The position numbers and the translations under genes are program-made. From Isoetes taiwanensis (lineage: Eukaryota; Streptophyta; Lycopodiopsida; Isoetales; Isoetaceae): 64,000 nt of DNA. The stretch spans positions 13,672,353 through 13,736,352 of the forward strand of contig JAJEKV010000040.1 of the NCBI GenBank assembly GCA_021234155.1, written 5' to 3'. Shown piece after piece: positions 33,868 through 44,097 of the stretch (position 1 is its first letter; every line of letters begins with the position of its first letter). A model generated the notes under the pieces. That model searched no databases. It was not told the DNA's origin and saw only the letters and a program-made list of their open reading frames with translations.

Positions 33868-35495
33868 TGTGACGTTCCAGGGGAATATACGCTATAAATA
33901 CGTATATTTCTGGACCCGTCACTATATAAGTCTACCCATGTAGCCTTGTATACTTTAGGAAGTGGCAATGGGTGCACATCTAAGTTAAATGCTTAACTTA
34001 GATAACCTTAGGATAAGGCCCATTTCCACATGGCCTTATCCTATTGGGCAACTGCCACACGACCCCACCCCATTGGTGCCACGTGGCATCCCATGTGGAC
34101 CCTAACTTATATTAGCTCAAACCCTAACCCTAGACCTCTTTCCTGACCCTAGCACCCTGAGACTCGTCTACGCACTCGAAACTCTGTTTCGAGCACTGTT
34201 TGTTGTGGCATAGTTTAGTGCAGTAGCCCCCGGAGTGTGGATTCGATCTTGGAGCAAGTGTAGCTTCGACCAATTCGAAGACCATGGAGACGCCAGGATT
34301 GGGAGGGAGTGCTTCTAGAGCAGGTATGTGGAGTAGTCCTCTTTGTAGATCATCTGGAAGTTAGCACTCCAGATGGGTTAGTATTTCATAGCTAGAGTAG
34401 AGCCATCCTAGAACCCTTATTCAACATCTTGAACCCTAATCCAGGAACCCTAACTGTAAGTTAGATATGTATGAATAGGTTAAGATGTTCTTCTTATGAT
34501 TATTCTCATAATATGATGTTATGTGATGTTGGTTGATCATGTTTGCTCCTCTTGTATTGGGAAGGGGGGTAGAGACCTAGGGCCATATGTAGTATGCTCC
34601 TAGTTTAGATCCATTAGTTCCTATTAGTTGCGGCCTGTGCATAAGAGCCCACCGGGCTATTGGGGCTATGATGTGACTCAGCACTACACAACGGGGCTAG
34701 AGGCAATGCGGAGGGAGGATCCCTGCTGAGCGTGGCTACTGGGGATCCCATAGCGGGCTAGGCCTATGATCGGTCACTTTGTGTGGGCCAGGCATGGGTC
34801 CGACACCTCCTGGGGCAATGGTGTCGCCCTGCCTCTCAGGAGTTGCAAGTGTCGGCTTGGCTCCTGTTTTGGGGAATTAAGTCGGGCACAGATCGTGTGT
34901 CGCCACGATTCTCTAACCGCCCGTGGAACCTCTAGACCCCGGGAAGGGGAGATGCAACCCTTCCTGCCTCGGCGGACCGGGGAGATGCAACCCAGAGTAG
35001 TCCCGATGGGTGATGCCATGGGATTGCGTATCCGGAAGGCTAGAGTCATGCCAGAGCCCGATCTAGCTCATTCTGCAAAGTATGCACAGGAGGGGTGGAT
35101 GGAGTGGTCAACCCTAGCCATTGTCTATAGCCAGCCCCGCCATTGTTATGGCTGGGTCTGCTCTATCTTGAGGCCTAGCCAGTCAGTCATCCTCCTTGTG
35201 AGTCGGAGCCATGGGTAGGAGCTCTCATGTTTTATGGCATATGATTATCTTCTCTGTGGTTAGAGATATGTGTATGGGCTACCTTTCGAGGTAGCATGAT
35301 GTATTGTATTGCTAGTTCTGACGTTGTTTATGCTTCCGCTGTGATAGGAGCCCATAGGGGAAGGGCGTGTAAGACACCTTCGTGTCCCCTTCCCGCACTA
35401 GGGTCACCCCAGAGTGCGGGATAGACGGAGGGGCCATGCGGTCGAAGGACCGGATGGGGGATTTCCTGTCCGTATATTTAACAGGGAGCGTCACA
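33868..35495 (+). repeat. Gypsy copy 2, 5' LTR
   Basis: 1,628 bp, TGTGACG...CGTCACA, with the same TATA/telo-box arrangement (34108-34132). It interrupts the chromovirus integrase frame right after 'aagagca'. Confidence 0.94.
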
Positions 35496-35496
35496 A

Positions 35497-35508
35497 TGGT
35501 ATCAGAGC
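35497..35508 (+). other. Primer-binding site (tRNA-iMet), copy 2
   Basis: TGGTATCAGAGC one base after the LTR end, as in copy 1. Confidence 0.95.
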
Positions 35509-35973
35509 GATGTTCTTGGTTGGCCAGGAACTAGCACTGACCATGTCCCTAAAAGTAGTCTAACAGGCCTAATAGGGTGTGAAATGAAAAATTTCCACCA
35601 TGGAACCTCAAAAATAGGGGAAAAATTTTTCTCCTACTCCGTAAGAATAGGCTAAGTTGTTAGACGAGGAAAAAGAATGAGTCAAATTAACATTCTAGTA
35701 AAATTGGAGTGGAAATTATGCATTAGCATCAGATTTCACCTAAAATGGGTCGAAGAATCATGCCAATCCGATACCTGGGTGAAAAATGGCGCAAATTCAT
35801 AATTAACACTTCAAACCATTAGGAAAAATTCGAAATTATAGTATAATACAGTATTAAGTATATATTAATAATTAAGTATATATTAGTAATTAGCTATATT
35901 GGAGTAATTAATAAAGGGGGCTAATTATTAGACCTATTAATGGTAGGGGAATATTCCCCATAGCACCTTCCTT

Positions 35974-35981
35974 TTTAAATA
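35974..35981 (+). promoter_or_regulatory. TATA-like box before the H3-like gene (copy 2)
   Basis: TTTAAATA 99 bp before ATG 36073, followed by a pyrimidine-rich leader; placed as in copy 1 (14293). Confidence 0.45.
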
Positions 35982-36072
35982 TCTTCTTGCCACCTCATTT
36001 CCCCCCAAATCTTGTCTACAACCTTCTCTCTCTTAATCAGCCTTACGTCATCAGTTTTCCTAACCGTAAGAC

Positions 36073-37185
36073 ATGGCGAGGACGAAATCCACAGCCAGGA
36101 AGTACAGCCGAAGGCGCTCCCCTTCGATGGCAGCAGCAGCTGGTGGACACGGGAAGCAGATCCCCGAGCACCTCCGGCCGAGGCAAGATGAGGAGTCGCC
36201 TTCTTCGACCGATGAGACCTTCCATGCCTCACAGGAAAAGCCCCAGAGCAACTCGTCGTCGGTAGAGACTCAGCGAATCGACGAGACCCGTCACCTTGGG
36301 CCTCTATCCGAGGGGGAGGAGGAGCACCAGGAAGAGCAGCAGCAGCCGCCCCAACAGGACCAGCAGGCAGCCCCTTCTTCAAACAAAAAGAAGAAGGGGA
36401 AGGAGAAGGTGGCGGAGTGGCCAGAGGAAACGGCGGCCCGGAAGAAAAGGGAGAGGGAGCAGAAGGAGAAGGAGCGGAGGAAGAAGGCAAGGAGGGATAA
36501 GCCACGGGGGACCGTGACCATCGAAGAACCTCGCCCACGCGAGGATGAGGAAGTCATGGAGGAGGAAGACGAGGAGGAGGCTGAAGAGGAGGAGCACGTG
36601 CAGGACGCTGGGGAATCTTCAGACCCCAACGCACGCCCACCCTACCCTAAGTGGCCCAAGCCACCTAAGGTAGTGAAGAAGCAGAAGGTGGGCGAGCGTG
36701 AATTCACGCTCCGGCAGGATCAGGAATTCAAGCGCCGAATGAAGGTGTATCAGGAGTACCTTCGTCGTTGAACGGGGTACAATGATTGGTACTGTAAGCA
36801 GAACGTACAAAAGTACGTGAAGGGGGGGCGGCCAAAGAACCAGCCCAAGCCGCCGCCACCCAGGCCAGAGAAGCCGAAGAAGGTCCACCATGGACCTAAC
36901 TCCCGGCACGCTCGGGTATTCAGGGAGATTAGGCACTTTCAATAGTGTACTAATCTCCTAATCAGGAAGGCGCCATTCGAACGGCTTCTACGTGAAGTGA
37001 TGCAGGAGTTCCGGACGGATTATAGGGTCACACCCCTAACCACCCGGGCCCTGCAGGAGGCAGCAGAGGCGGAGCTGATTCAGCTCTTCAAGGAAGGGAA
37101 TCTCTACGTGATCCACGCCAAGCGGGTAACCGTTATGCCAAAGGACCTGCACTTGGCGCAGAGAATCCACAAAGAGAGACCCTAA
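36073..37185 (+). pseudogene. Histone H3-like gene in the retrotransposon (copy 2, two stop codons)
   Basis: One reading frame of 370 codons. Residues 1-10 are MARTKSTARK: the H3 tail with Q5 changed to S and K4/K9 kept. Residues about 11-265 are an insertion absent from H3: IPEHLRP, Ser- and Gln-rich runs, a Lys/Arg/Glu helix-like tract, an acidic DEEEAEEEE tract and a Pro/Lys-rich end. Residues about 284-370 are a histone fold: [66 protein letters not shown]. Its spacing from LLIRK to ALQEA equals canonical H3 and lacks the extra loop-1 residue of CENH3. Stops: TGA 36769-36771 (codon 233) and TAG 36943-36945 (codon 291, at a Lys of H3). There are no introns. A family-wide gene, inactive in this copy. 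Confidence 0.95.
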
Positions 37186-38025
37186 AGGCCTCAAGTTTTG
37201 TAATTAGATAAAGTTTTTCACTGTACTTGACCTTTCTTCATATATATATAAGTCCCTTTCTCTCTGTAATTTGATTGTATTATGGTATGAAAATGTAATT
37301 AAGTAAGTTAGGTTGTAGTACAATTTTTTGCATAAAGCTTAAAATGCTTGTAATAGGTTAAGTAGCATAGGTTCCAGCACAAAGAAATCAACTTTGGCTC
37401 AAAATTTGACCAAACCAGGTCGATCCGCGCCAAATCGACTTGCGTTCGCGACGCAGAGCGCTTTCACACGAATCAACCCTGGGTACCAGGATTTGGGACA
37501 AAAGTGATTGAAAAATTGTGCTAAAAGATAGTAAATTGCTTAGAATTTGCCTAGGAACCCAGTTTAGAAGTTAATTTCAACAAAGAATCATCTAAAAATG
37601 CCAAGTTCTGGCCAAACGGGTCAATCCGCACCGAATGCGTCTGCGTTCGCGACGCAGGGCGTGTTCGCACGAATCGACCCGATTAGCTCAAATTGACACT
37701 TTTAGATGTTCATTTTGCTTGAAACAAGTTGCTAGCTAGATTAGAATCCACCCAAAAAGACATGTTAGCATCTTACAACCCCTAGAAATGTCTAATCACC
37801 TCCCAAGTCAGCCAAACCAGAGCCTATTCGCGAGAATCGACCCGGGTTGACCCATTTTGGCCTGCATTGGCCAAATTTGACCCAACAAACTGCTATGTAG
37901 TGTTTCTTGCCTTGTTTTGCTTAGATTTGCACTTGATGGTAGTTCATTTGGACATCCATAGCCTTAGAACAAAAGTCTGTTCCATCAAGAACCCTTGTGC
38001 ACGGAACCCGAGGCAAACCATAGTC
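37186..38025 (+). other. Spacer after the H3-like gene, with three repeated hairpin-like motifs (copy 2)
   Basis: Non-coding. Units at about 37400-37490, 37615-37680 and 37800-37850 start near 'gccaaa..ggtc' and end near 'cgaatcgaccc'. In the second unit CGGGTCAATCCG can pair with CGAATCGACCCG around 'gcgttcgcgacgcag', itself a smaller inverted repeat. This corresponds to 15486-16171 of copy 1, with the same placement but changed sequence. Confidence 0.6.
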
Positions 38026-38033
38026 TATAAAAG
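38026..38033 (+). promoter_or_regulatory. TATA box before the second gene (copy 2)
   Basis: TATAAAAG, 117 bp before ATG 38143; conserved with copy 1 (16172). Confidence 0.55.
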
Positions 38034-38142
38034 GGGTCTCATTTGCCATTTTCCCTTCACCGGAACTGCTCTTGTCATCTTAGGCAATTTTCCAAGCTCC
38101 CATTAATCTTTCCAAGCCATTTTCTACACCTATCTCTGCTCA

Positions 38143-39663
38143 ATGGCGCCAAGTAACTTTGTCCGATGGTATGATGCTGCATATCCATGATTTCCCTGCT
38201 GAATAGGCCTTCCATGTGTTCGACCATCTCTTTGATCTCCATGCAACCTTGACCAGGACACCCTTCTATACCGACATCATTTGCCAATATGACCAGCAGA
38301 TCCTACCCTGGGAAGTTAGCTTGCCGCCTAGGGAAGGGAAATGGGTATCCCTAGATTTGCTTAGCTAAGCCTTAGGGGGAGGATCCAAAGGCAAGAACCA
38401 GCTGTGGGATAGGACAAGAGCCATGCCCGACTACATGACCTGCAAGCACAATAGGCATAGATATCTCTTAGCCCATGCAGCCCTCGCTCTATTCATGCAA
38501 TATAAGACAATCAACAAGGTGGGGGAGCCCTCAATTCAGCCTTTGGACCTAGCGCCACTCGACACTCGAAGGGAGCAAAGCCACATTCACGAGATCGAGT
38601 CCTCGGAGTACATGTACCACGGCATAACATCAGGGCCATCAGCACTGCAAATCGAGCAGGATTACGAGCAGCTAGGGGAAGAAAACCCAGGTTGGGAAAG
38701 CAGAGAGACGACAAGGATTGAGAGGCGCATAGCCAGGCATGATGATGAAATCAGGGGGGCCTATGAGCCACCAATTGGCATCACAACCCTATCACCAATA
38801 GTCATCGATGGAGAGGAGTACATCTTGGCAAATGACATCCTCAACCTTCCTTACTGCCAAGAAGAAGGGCTTAGAATCGACGAGCTCTTAGGTTTGATGG
38901 CAAAGGAGCAGCAAAGCGACTTCATCGACTACTCCTATCAGGAAATCCCAAGGGAGCTAGCAGAATGACACTCTTATGCTGGGGAGACAATGTCAGATAT
39001 AGCAGCCTATGAGCAGATAAGGGAGATGTATCGTCAACAGGAACCAATCATTCCAGAGGAGGAGTTTCAAGAAATACAAAGCAGATTGTACAAACCAGGA
39101 AGAGGCCCAAGCTCTAGCCGAACAGTTCGTTCCAGAAGCATGCGCGAGGCATCCAGTAGCATCAACCTGGAGAGCGCAACTACCATGTGGAGGGACCATG
39201 AAGACCTCTTGGCATTAGACGTCTACGGTGAAGCAGCTCAGAGAAAGGGCACAGGTTCGAAGGCCATAGGAAAGGGTAAGGCACTCTGGTACTATCTTCC
39301 AGTCCTCAGCCAAGGGCAGATGATAGTTTTTCACAGGGAGTTCAGCCCAAGAGAAGAAGAGCGGTGGCACTCCTCATAGGACTCTCTGGCTTCGGGTAGC
39401 ACGCCAAGCTGAATCCCGTAACGGATCATATAATTCTCTTTAAGAGATCCGTGGCACTCCACTGCCTCGACTTCGCCAGGGGCCACCCCAGGGACGCAAC
39501 ATTGACGGTAGTGGCGGCAACGGCACCCGAACTCCCTGCACCCAAAATGGCTCGAGCACTCGAAGGGGGATCTTCTAGAAATATCTTGCGGAACGTCAGC
39601 AAGGGACTTCGACTTAGGAATGTCAAGAACTTCTTCAAATCGATGAAGGGGCATCGAAGATGA
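38143..39663 (+). pseudogene. Unrecognised second gene of the gypsy family (copy 2)
   Basis: ATG 38143 (MAPSNFVRWYD) is followed by an early stop and frame change. Then FDHLFDLHATLTRTP, CQYDQQILPWEV and, from 38423, an open run of 181 codons (LLAHAALALFMQY, VGEPSIQPLDLAPLDTRR, PIVIDGEEYILANDILNLPY, LRIDELLGLM, IDYSYQEIP). TGA 38966 interrupts it. The same frame continues (EEEFQEIQSRLYKPGRG, TTMWRDHEDLLALDVYG, YYLPVLSQGQMIVFHREFSP) to 39379, and a last frame holds DHIILFKRSVALHCLDFARGH and a basic C-terminus ending KSMKGHRR. About 500 residues if intact. No known domain recognised; no signal peptide or membrane segment. Presence in both copies suggests it served the element. Confidence 0.78.
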
Positions 39664-39993
39664 ACATTTTTTGTTTTCACTGATCTTCTAAATTATATTG
39701 AATGTCTTCAGTTCTATGAATTATCATGTACCTTACATAAATGTATAACACTTATATATTAATTGCTATATATTGTCCTTGACTTATAAGTGGAGTTTTG
39801 ATATGATTCCTTTTATATCTAACAATAAGTGACTTGTAAATAAGGATGAATAATGTATAACTTAAATAACAAGCATTGATGACCAATACTTGCAGCCAGG
39901 AACATCGGCTCAGGGTCTCAAGGCCAGGGCCGGCAGCACCAATGGGTACCTAGAAACTTGTTTGGGTGAGAACAAGACGACAACAACGATGAA
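39664..39993 (+). other. AT-rich spacer before gag (copy 2)
   Basis: Non-coding, colinear with 19537-19797 and 20976-21020 of copy 1. It reads across the site where the hAT element entered copy 1. Confidence 0.5.
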
Positions 39994-41040
39994 ATGACGG
40001 TGGAGACAGTGAATGCAAGGCTCACGCAGATGAGAAACCAGATGCAAAACCTGCTTCAGTGGGCAACCCCATTGATGAATGCTCAAGAATACGGACCTCC
40101 ACCACCACCTCCTGCGCAAGGCATCAATGAGGTCCCACAGCCAGAAGGGGAAGAGAATCAAGGAAATGTCAGAGACAAGAAGAGAAAAAGGAGAATCAGA
40201 AGGACCCCAACACCATCTAGCTCCAGCATATCAGATACTTCTGACAGCCAGAACAGTTCTAGCTCCGAGAGTGAGTCAGAGGCATCACAGAACAGGAAAA
40301 AGAACAGGAAAAAACATGATTATCAGAAGAAAGTGGATAGTGCTATGAGCAATGTATGGAAGACTAGGAAATTGGGTCAGTTTTTAGGGAAAGACAGGTC
40401 AGGCACGGAGGCAGAAGCTTGGCTTGATGAAATGGAAGAGTTTAGAAATTCTTATGGCATGAAAGACAAAGATATAGGGAAGGTTGCTACAGCCAACTTA
40501 ATAGGACCAGCCAGAATTTGGTGGAAGGGGTACGCGAAGTCCAATAAGCTGAGAAGAAACAGTTGCAGATTCAAGACCTTCAGCAAGGCCTTCCGCAAAC
40601 ATTACCTGCCAAGATCCCATACTAGCAGGCAGATCCATCAGTTCTACAGGCTAGACTAGGGGAACCTATCAGTAGCCAAGTACACAGAGGAATTCATGAG
40701 GCTGAGGCTCAACGTTCCCACGATCACAGAGAGGCAAGCGGTGGACGGGTACATTGAAGGGCTGAACAGTAACATCAAGAGGCTAGTTCGAGCAATCAAC
40801 CCAAGGACAGTCGCGGAAGCCGAGGATAAGGCTTTGAGTTTGGAAGAAGCACCAGTAACTCCAGGGCAGAAACATCTACCATTCAAGGGTAAAATAGCAG
40901 GACAATATCAGAATAGGCAAGTAGCAAGTACGCCAACAGAAGGCCAGCAGCAAGGGAAATGCCTTTGGAGACCGCAGGCCACAGGATGGATCAAGGGGCA
41001 GTTCGCTCAAGCGTCTTTTAGACAGCATCCCTAAGGAGAA
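39994..41040 (+). pseudogene. Gypsy copy 2 gag
   Basis: Frame from ATG 39994: NARLTQMRNQMQNLLQWATPLMNAQEYG, a Pro-rich stretch, a Ser- and Arg/Lys-rich linker, then VDSAMSNVWKTRKLGQFLGKDRSG and the Retrotrans_gag domain (AWLDEMEEF, RIWWKGYAKSN, FRKHYLPRSHTSRQI). TAG at 40657-40659 is followed in the same frame by LSVAKYTEEFMRLRLNVP and VDGYIEGLNSNIKRLVRAINP. A frameshift near 41010-41025 precedes the zinc knuckle. The true start may lie upstream, since similarity to copy 1 begins slightly earlier. Confidence 0.9.
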
Positions 41041-42194
41041 GAGACAGGAGTGCATCGAGAAGAAGTTGTGCTTTAGGTGCTTCCAGCCAGGGCACAGAAT
41101 ACGCAACTGTTCATTCGTCATGCAGGCAGCGTTGGCAGAACTTGCAGATTGGGAATCGCCGACCGAAGGTGATGATGAAGATGACGACCAGCAGGAAGGC
41201 CAAGATTTTATAGAAGGTGAGTGCAAAATCTGTGCAGCTATTGAGTCAGGGGATGTTGAAAATCAGTCCACAGTCATCTCGACTGAGGAAATCATAGATA
41301 GCAGTCCATACCTAGTCTTGATAGATACAGGTAGCTCTCATAACTTTGCCTCTCCTAGGCTTGCTGCCCTAATGAAGAGCAAGGTCTTGAAGTCAAAGCC
41401 AAGGCCAGTTAGCATGGCAAGTGGTGCCATTCGCCACATTAAGGGGAGAAGGATCACGTTTGACATAGACCTTAGTGGAAGCAAGTGGCCGATGGGGGCA
41501 GAGGTAATGGATATTGGAAAGTATGATTTTATAGTAGGAATGGAGTTCCTAAAGCCAGCTAAAGCCATAATTGGCTGCGAGCGCAACGAGATCTCCATGA
41601 TGGCACCGGACGGCAACCGATTCATAGTAAAAGGTAAGAAAGTAGCTTCTCCTATGCAGTGCATTTCTATGAAGCAGCTGAGAAAAAGTATAGAAAGAAA
41701 CAAGGTGGATTATATTCTGAGGTTAGAGGCAATTGAACCAAGTAGAAAGAAGGGAAGTGACCCAAGTGGGAATCAGTTGCCCAAGCCAGTAGCAAGGTTC
41801 ATTAGGGAGTTCAATGATGTATTTCCGGATGAAATTCGTCAGCTACCACCTTATAGGGGTGTAGAGTGTGAAATCACATTAGCTCAAGATGCTAAGCCTA
41901 CCAGCAAGGCACCTTACAGGATGAGCACCCCAGAGTTGATAGAGCTCAAGAACCAGCTGTAGGAATTGCTTGACCTTGGATTTATAAGAGCAAGTGTGTC
42001 TCCCTTTGGGGCACCCATACTCTTCGTCAAGAAGAAAGACGGGAGTCTAAGAATGTGTATAGACTATCGCCAGCTTAACAAGCAGATGATAAAGAATAAG
42101 TATGCTCTGCCAAGGGCAGTTGATTTGATGGATCAGCTCCAAGGAGCGAAAGTTTTCTCTAAGATTGACTTAAGGTCAGGTTACCACCAAATAG
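41041..42194 (+). pseudogene. Gypsy copy 2 zinc knuckle, protease and truncated RT
   Basis: From 41066: CCHC knuckle CFRCFQPGHRIRNC, then the aspartic protease LVLIDTGSSHNFASPRL (catalytic DTG at about 41324) and the RT entry region (FPDEIRQLPPYRGVECEITLA). TAG 41960-41962 falls before the RT segment [26 protein letters not shown]-like, which I describe only by its motifs: [29 protein letters not shown]. The element ends there. The catalytic DD box, RNase H, integrase and chromodomain are missing. Confidence 0.9.
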
Positions 42195-42407
42195 TTCGAG
42201 GTTCGAGAGATTCTGGACTCCAAGTTTCTTCGTCGTCGATTGTATTACTTTGTCGATTGGGAAGGTTACTCGCCAAGTGATAGAACCTGGGAGCCTGCCG
42301 AGAATCTGAGTAATGCTCCTGATAAAATTGCGGAGTTTCACCGACGTTACCCGGATAAGCCAAGTTTGAGTACTGGCACCAGCTCTGAGGACTCGTCGCC
42401 GTCGTAG
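42195..42407 (+). pseudogene. Chromodomain of the Tcn1/sushi-like chromovirus
   Basis: A 70-codon open stretch: [33 protein letters not shown] and [11 protein letters not shown], then a stop at 42405-42407. VDWEGY...TWEP...HRRYPDKP is the typical C-terminus of chromoviruses of the fungal/moss Tcn1 and vertebrate sushi type, and differs from the QYLVKWKHLP type at 25350-25658. It should be the end of the element whose integrase starts at 33330. The middle of that integrase is lost at the junction with gypsy copy 2. Confidence 0.82.
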
Positions 42408-42418
42408 GAGGAGGATGG

Positions 42419-42924
42419 TGTGACGACCATACGGATATTCGTATCATACGAACATTATACTCGTATGTACAAAAGATGGTCATCACATGGATGCAAAAGG
42501 GTAGTTGCACAAAACATGGTTTGAACTCGCGACCTTCCAGTTGCAAATCACACACCCTTGCCAAGTGCACTACCAATATTTATTAAAGACATTCCTTCAC
42601 GTCTTCCTATGTGGGACCATCTCCAGGAGGTTCTAGAATATTCTAGAACCTAAATGCATGCGCGACACTTGGCGCGATCTCATCCATTGGAGTGGCGCGA
42701 TCCTGACCGTTGGCTTAGATATATAAGGAGGCACCTCCTTCTTGTCAAACCATTCCGGTTCAACACCAGTCTTGAGCCTTCTAGGCATCTGTCTCATGTT
42801 CCTGCTTGCCTTCGGGCCATTGTATTCTTGATTCCTGTTCATATATTAGATTCTTTGCCGATCTTGGCATATTTCTTGCGTATTTTCCACGTATTTTTCC
42901 TTGTTTTCGAGTAGGTTCATGACA
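42419..42924 (+). repeat. Probable 3' LTR of the Tcn1/sushi-like chromovirus
   Basis: It starts TGTGACGACC after a purine-rich AGGAGGAGGATGG, 12 bp past the chromodomain stop, and ends near CATGACA at 42924, where the minus-strand copia sequence resumes. A TATATAAGG box lies near 42718-42726. A minus-strand tRNA-like unit sits inside. The partner 5' LTR was not found, so the exact ends are estimates. Confidence 0.5.
42516..42576 (-). repeat. tRNA-like SINE head, minus strand
   Basis: On the minus strand: TGGTAGTGCACTTGGC (A-box-like, complement of 42560-42575), about 35 bases, then CGCGAGTTCAAACC (B-box-like, complement of 42518-42531). Probably a tRNA-derived SINE. Confidence 0.45.
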
Positions 42925-43340
42925 GGAATCATGATCATATATGATGCATATTCAACTCCTTCATAATCAAGTGAATTAAGGTCTCCTCCTTGATCTGGAA
43001 ACAGAATTGAGTTGAGTGCCATAATAGATGCTGGAAGTGCTGTAAGTGCTGGAAGTTTCTGTAATCCGAACAGAAAAATCAGTTGATCAGGTGTGAGAAC
43101 CTGAATGCGTCCTTGCATAAATGCCACCAAAGTATCAGAAATGAATGCCACTTGATGAAGTGTTGCCACGTTGCCTGAAAATGGGGAGACGAAGGCCATA
43201 TCAAGATATCCTAGCTCAATGGCTAAGGTATCTATTAATCCTTGCTTGGAAGGTATTGGAATATCAGAAATTGGCATCCATTTATTGGGTGCTACTGCAT
43301 CGTCTGATATCGAAAAAGTAAAGGGATCTAAATCCACTAC
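42925..43340 (-). pseudogene. Unrecognised coding segment after copia gag, minus strand
   Basis: After a frame change at about 43340-43380 the minus strand reads about 140 residues without a stop: DLDPFTFSISDDAVAPNKW, MPISDIPIPSKQGLIDTL, FSGNVATLHQVAFISDTLVAF, LTPDQLIFLFGLQKLPAL, LFPDQGGDLNSLDYEG. It ends where the chromovirus LTR begins. It is not zinc knuckle, protease or integrase sequence as expected after gag. It may be a captured host fragment or a lineage-specific part of the polyprotein. Confidence 0.45.
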
Positions 43341-44059
43341 TTCATGCTTAATAGGAAGAGATAATATGCTGCCAATGTGCTTCTCCTCTCGTGCTCATCC
43401 CCATTTAGGGTAGATTGAGTCTTTGAATGCCCTGCTGCAAAGAGAGTGGCATGATGATCTTTACCTGCATCTTGCCTCATCATGATCTCCTCCTTAATAG
43501 AAGTGATTGCTTGATGGAAGTCCATTTCTTTGTCTTGCATGAAGTTGCTGCACAAAGAATCAAATGCATTAGGTAATGACCCGAGGAAGGAAAATAGTTG
43601 CATCGACTATGAGATCTGATGCTCTTCTCCAAAAGCTTCAATCTGCTGGAAAGCGTGCTTCGTGCGATCTTGGTTAAGACTCTCCGTCTCTGCCCAATAC
43701 ATATTTGCTGCCTCAGCATGCAAATGCCCAATCATGTGGGTCTTTTGGTCATGCTTCTCAATGAGAGCATGCCACAAATCATGACTATTCTCTTGCTGGA
43801 ACTCATCAAGGATAGAGTCAGCTACGGAAAGCTCGATATATGCCATTGCCTTGTCATCTCGGCGCTGCCAAGCATGCAAATCAGCAATATTCTTGGCATT
43901 AGGTGCAGGTTCTTGGCCATTGACAATTCCCCAAACTCCTTCATTCTTGAGAATGAAGATCATTCCGCTTTTCCATTGCTGGAAACCCGTGCCGTCAAAG
44001 ATTTGAATCGCATGACCGCCAGGGAAGGTAATTTGGTTGTAGCTTGCATCCTTCTCCAC
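43337..44059 (-). pseudogene. Copia gag, minus strand
   Basis: M at 44059: an N-terminal ITFPGGHAIQIFDGTGFQQWKSGM, then the gag core (GVWGIVNGQEPAP, AWQRRDDKAMAYIELSV, DLWHALIEKHDQKTHM). One stop at 43607-43609, with the same frame continuing as LFSFLGSLPNAFDSL and FHQAITSIKEEIMMRQ to 43340. This is the UBN2-type gag of plant Ty1/copia. It belongs to the LTR and primer site at 44098-44310. Confidence 0.88.
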
Positions 44060-44097
44060 TGCTGTGTTGATCTTGAATCAATCTCAACACACCTAGT

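Larger units (their letters stand above)
33868..42194 (+). mobile_element. Gypsy copy 2 with histone-H3-like gene, 3'-truncated
   Basis: Same family as 12171-28217: LTR, primer site, H3-like gene, unknown second gene, gag, protease and RT. It stops inside RT after the SGYHQI motif and is joined to foreign sequence at about 42195. There is no RNase H, integrase or 3' LTR. It lacks both insertions of copy 1. Its reading frames are much better preserved than in copy 1: most breaks are single stop codons. Confidence 0.92.

Noticed and set aside
36073-37185. Centromeric H3 (CENH3) as the identity of the element histone
   Set aside because: TNLLI and APF recall CENH3, but the tail is ARTKxTARK, loop 1 has canonical length, and the end has MPKD. 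It is better described as derived from canonical H3; a tree would settle it.
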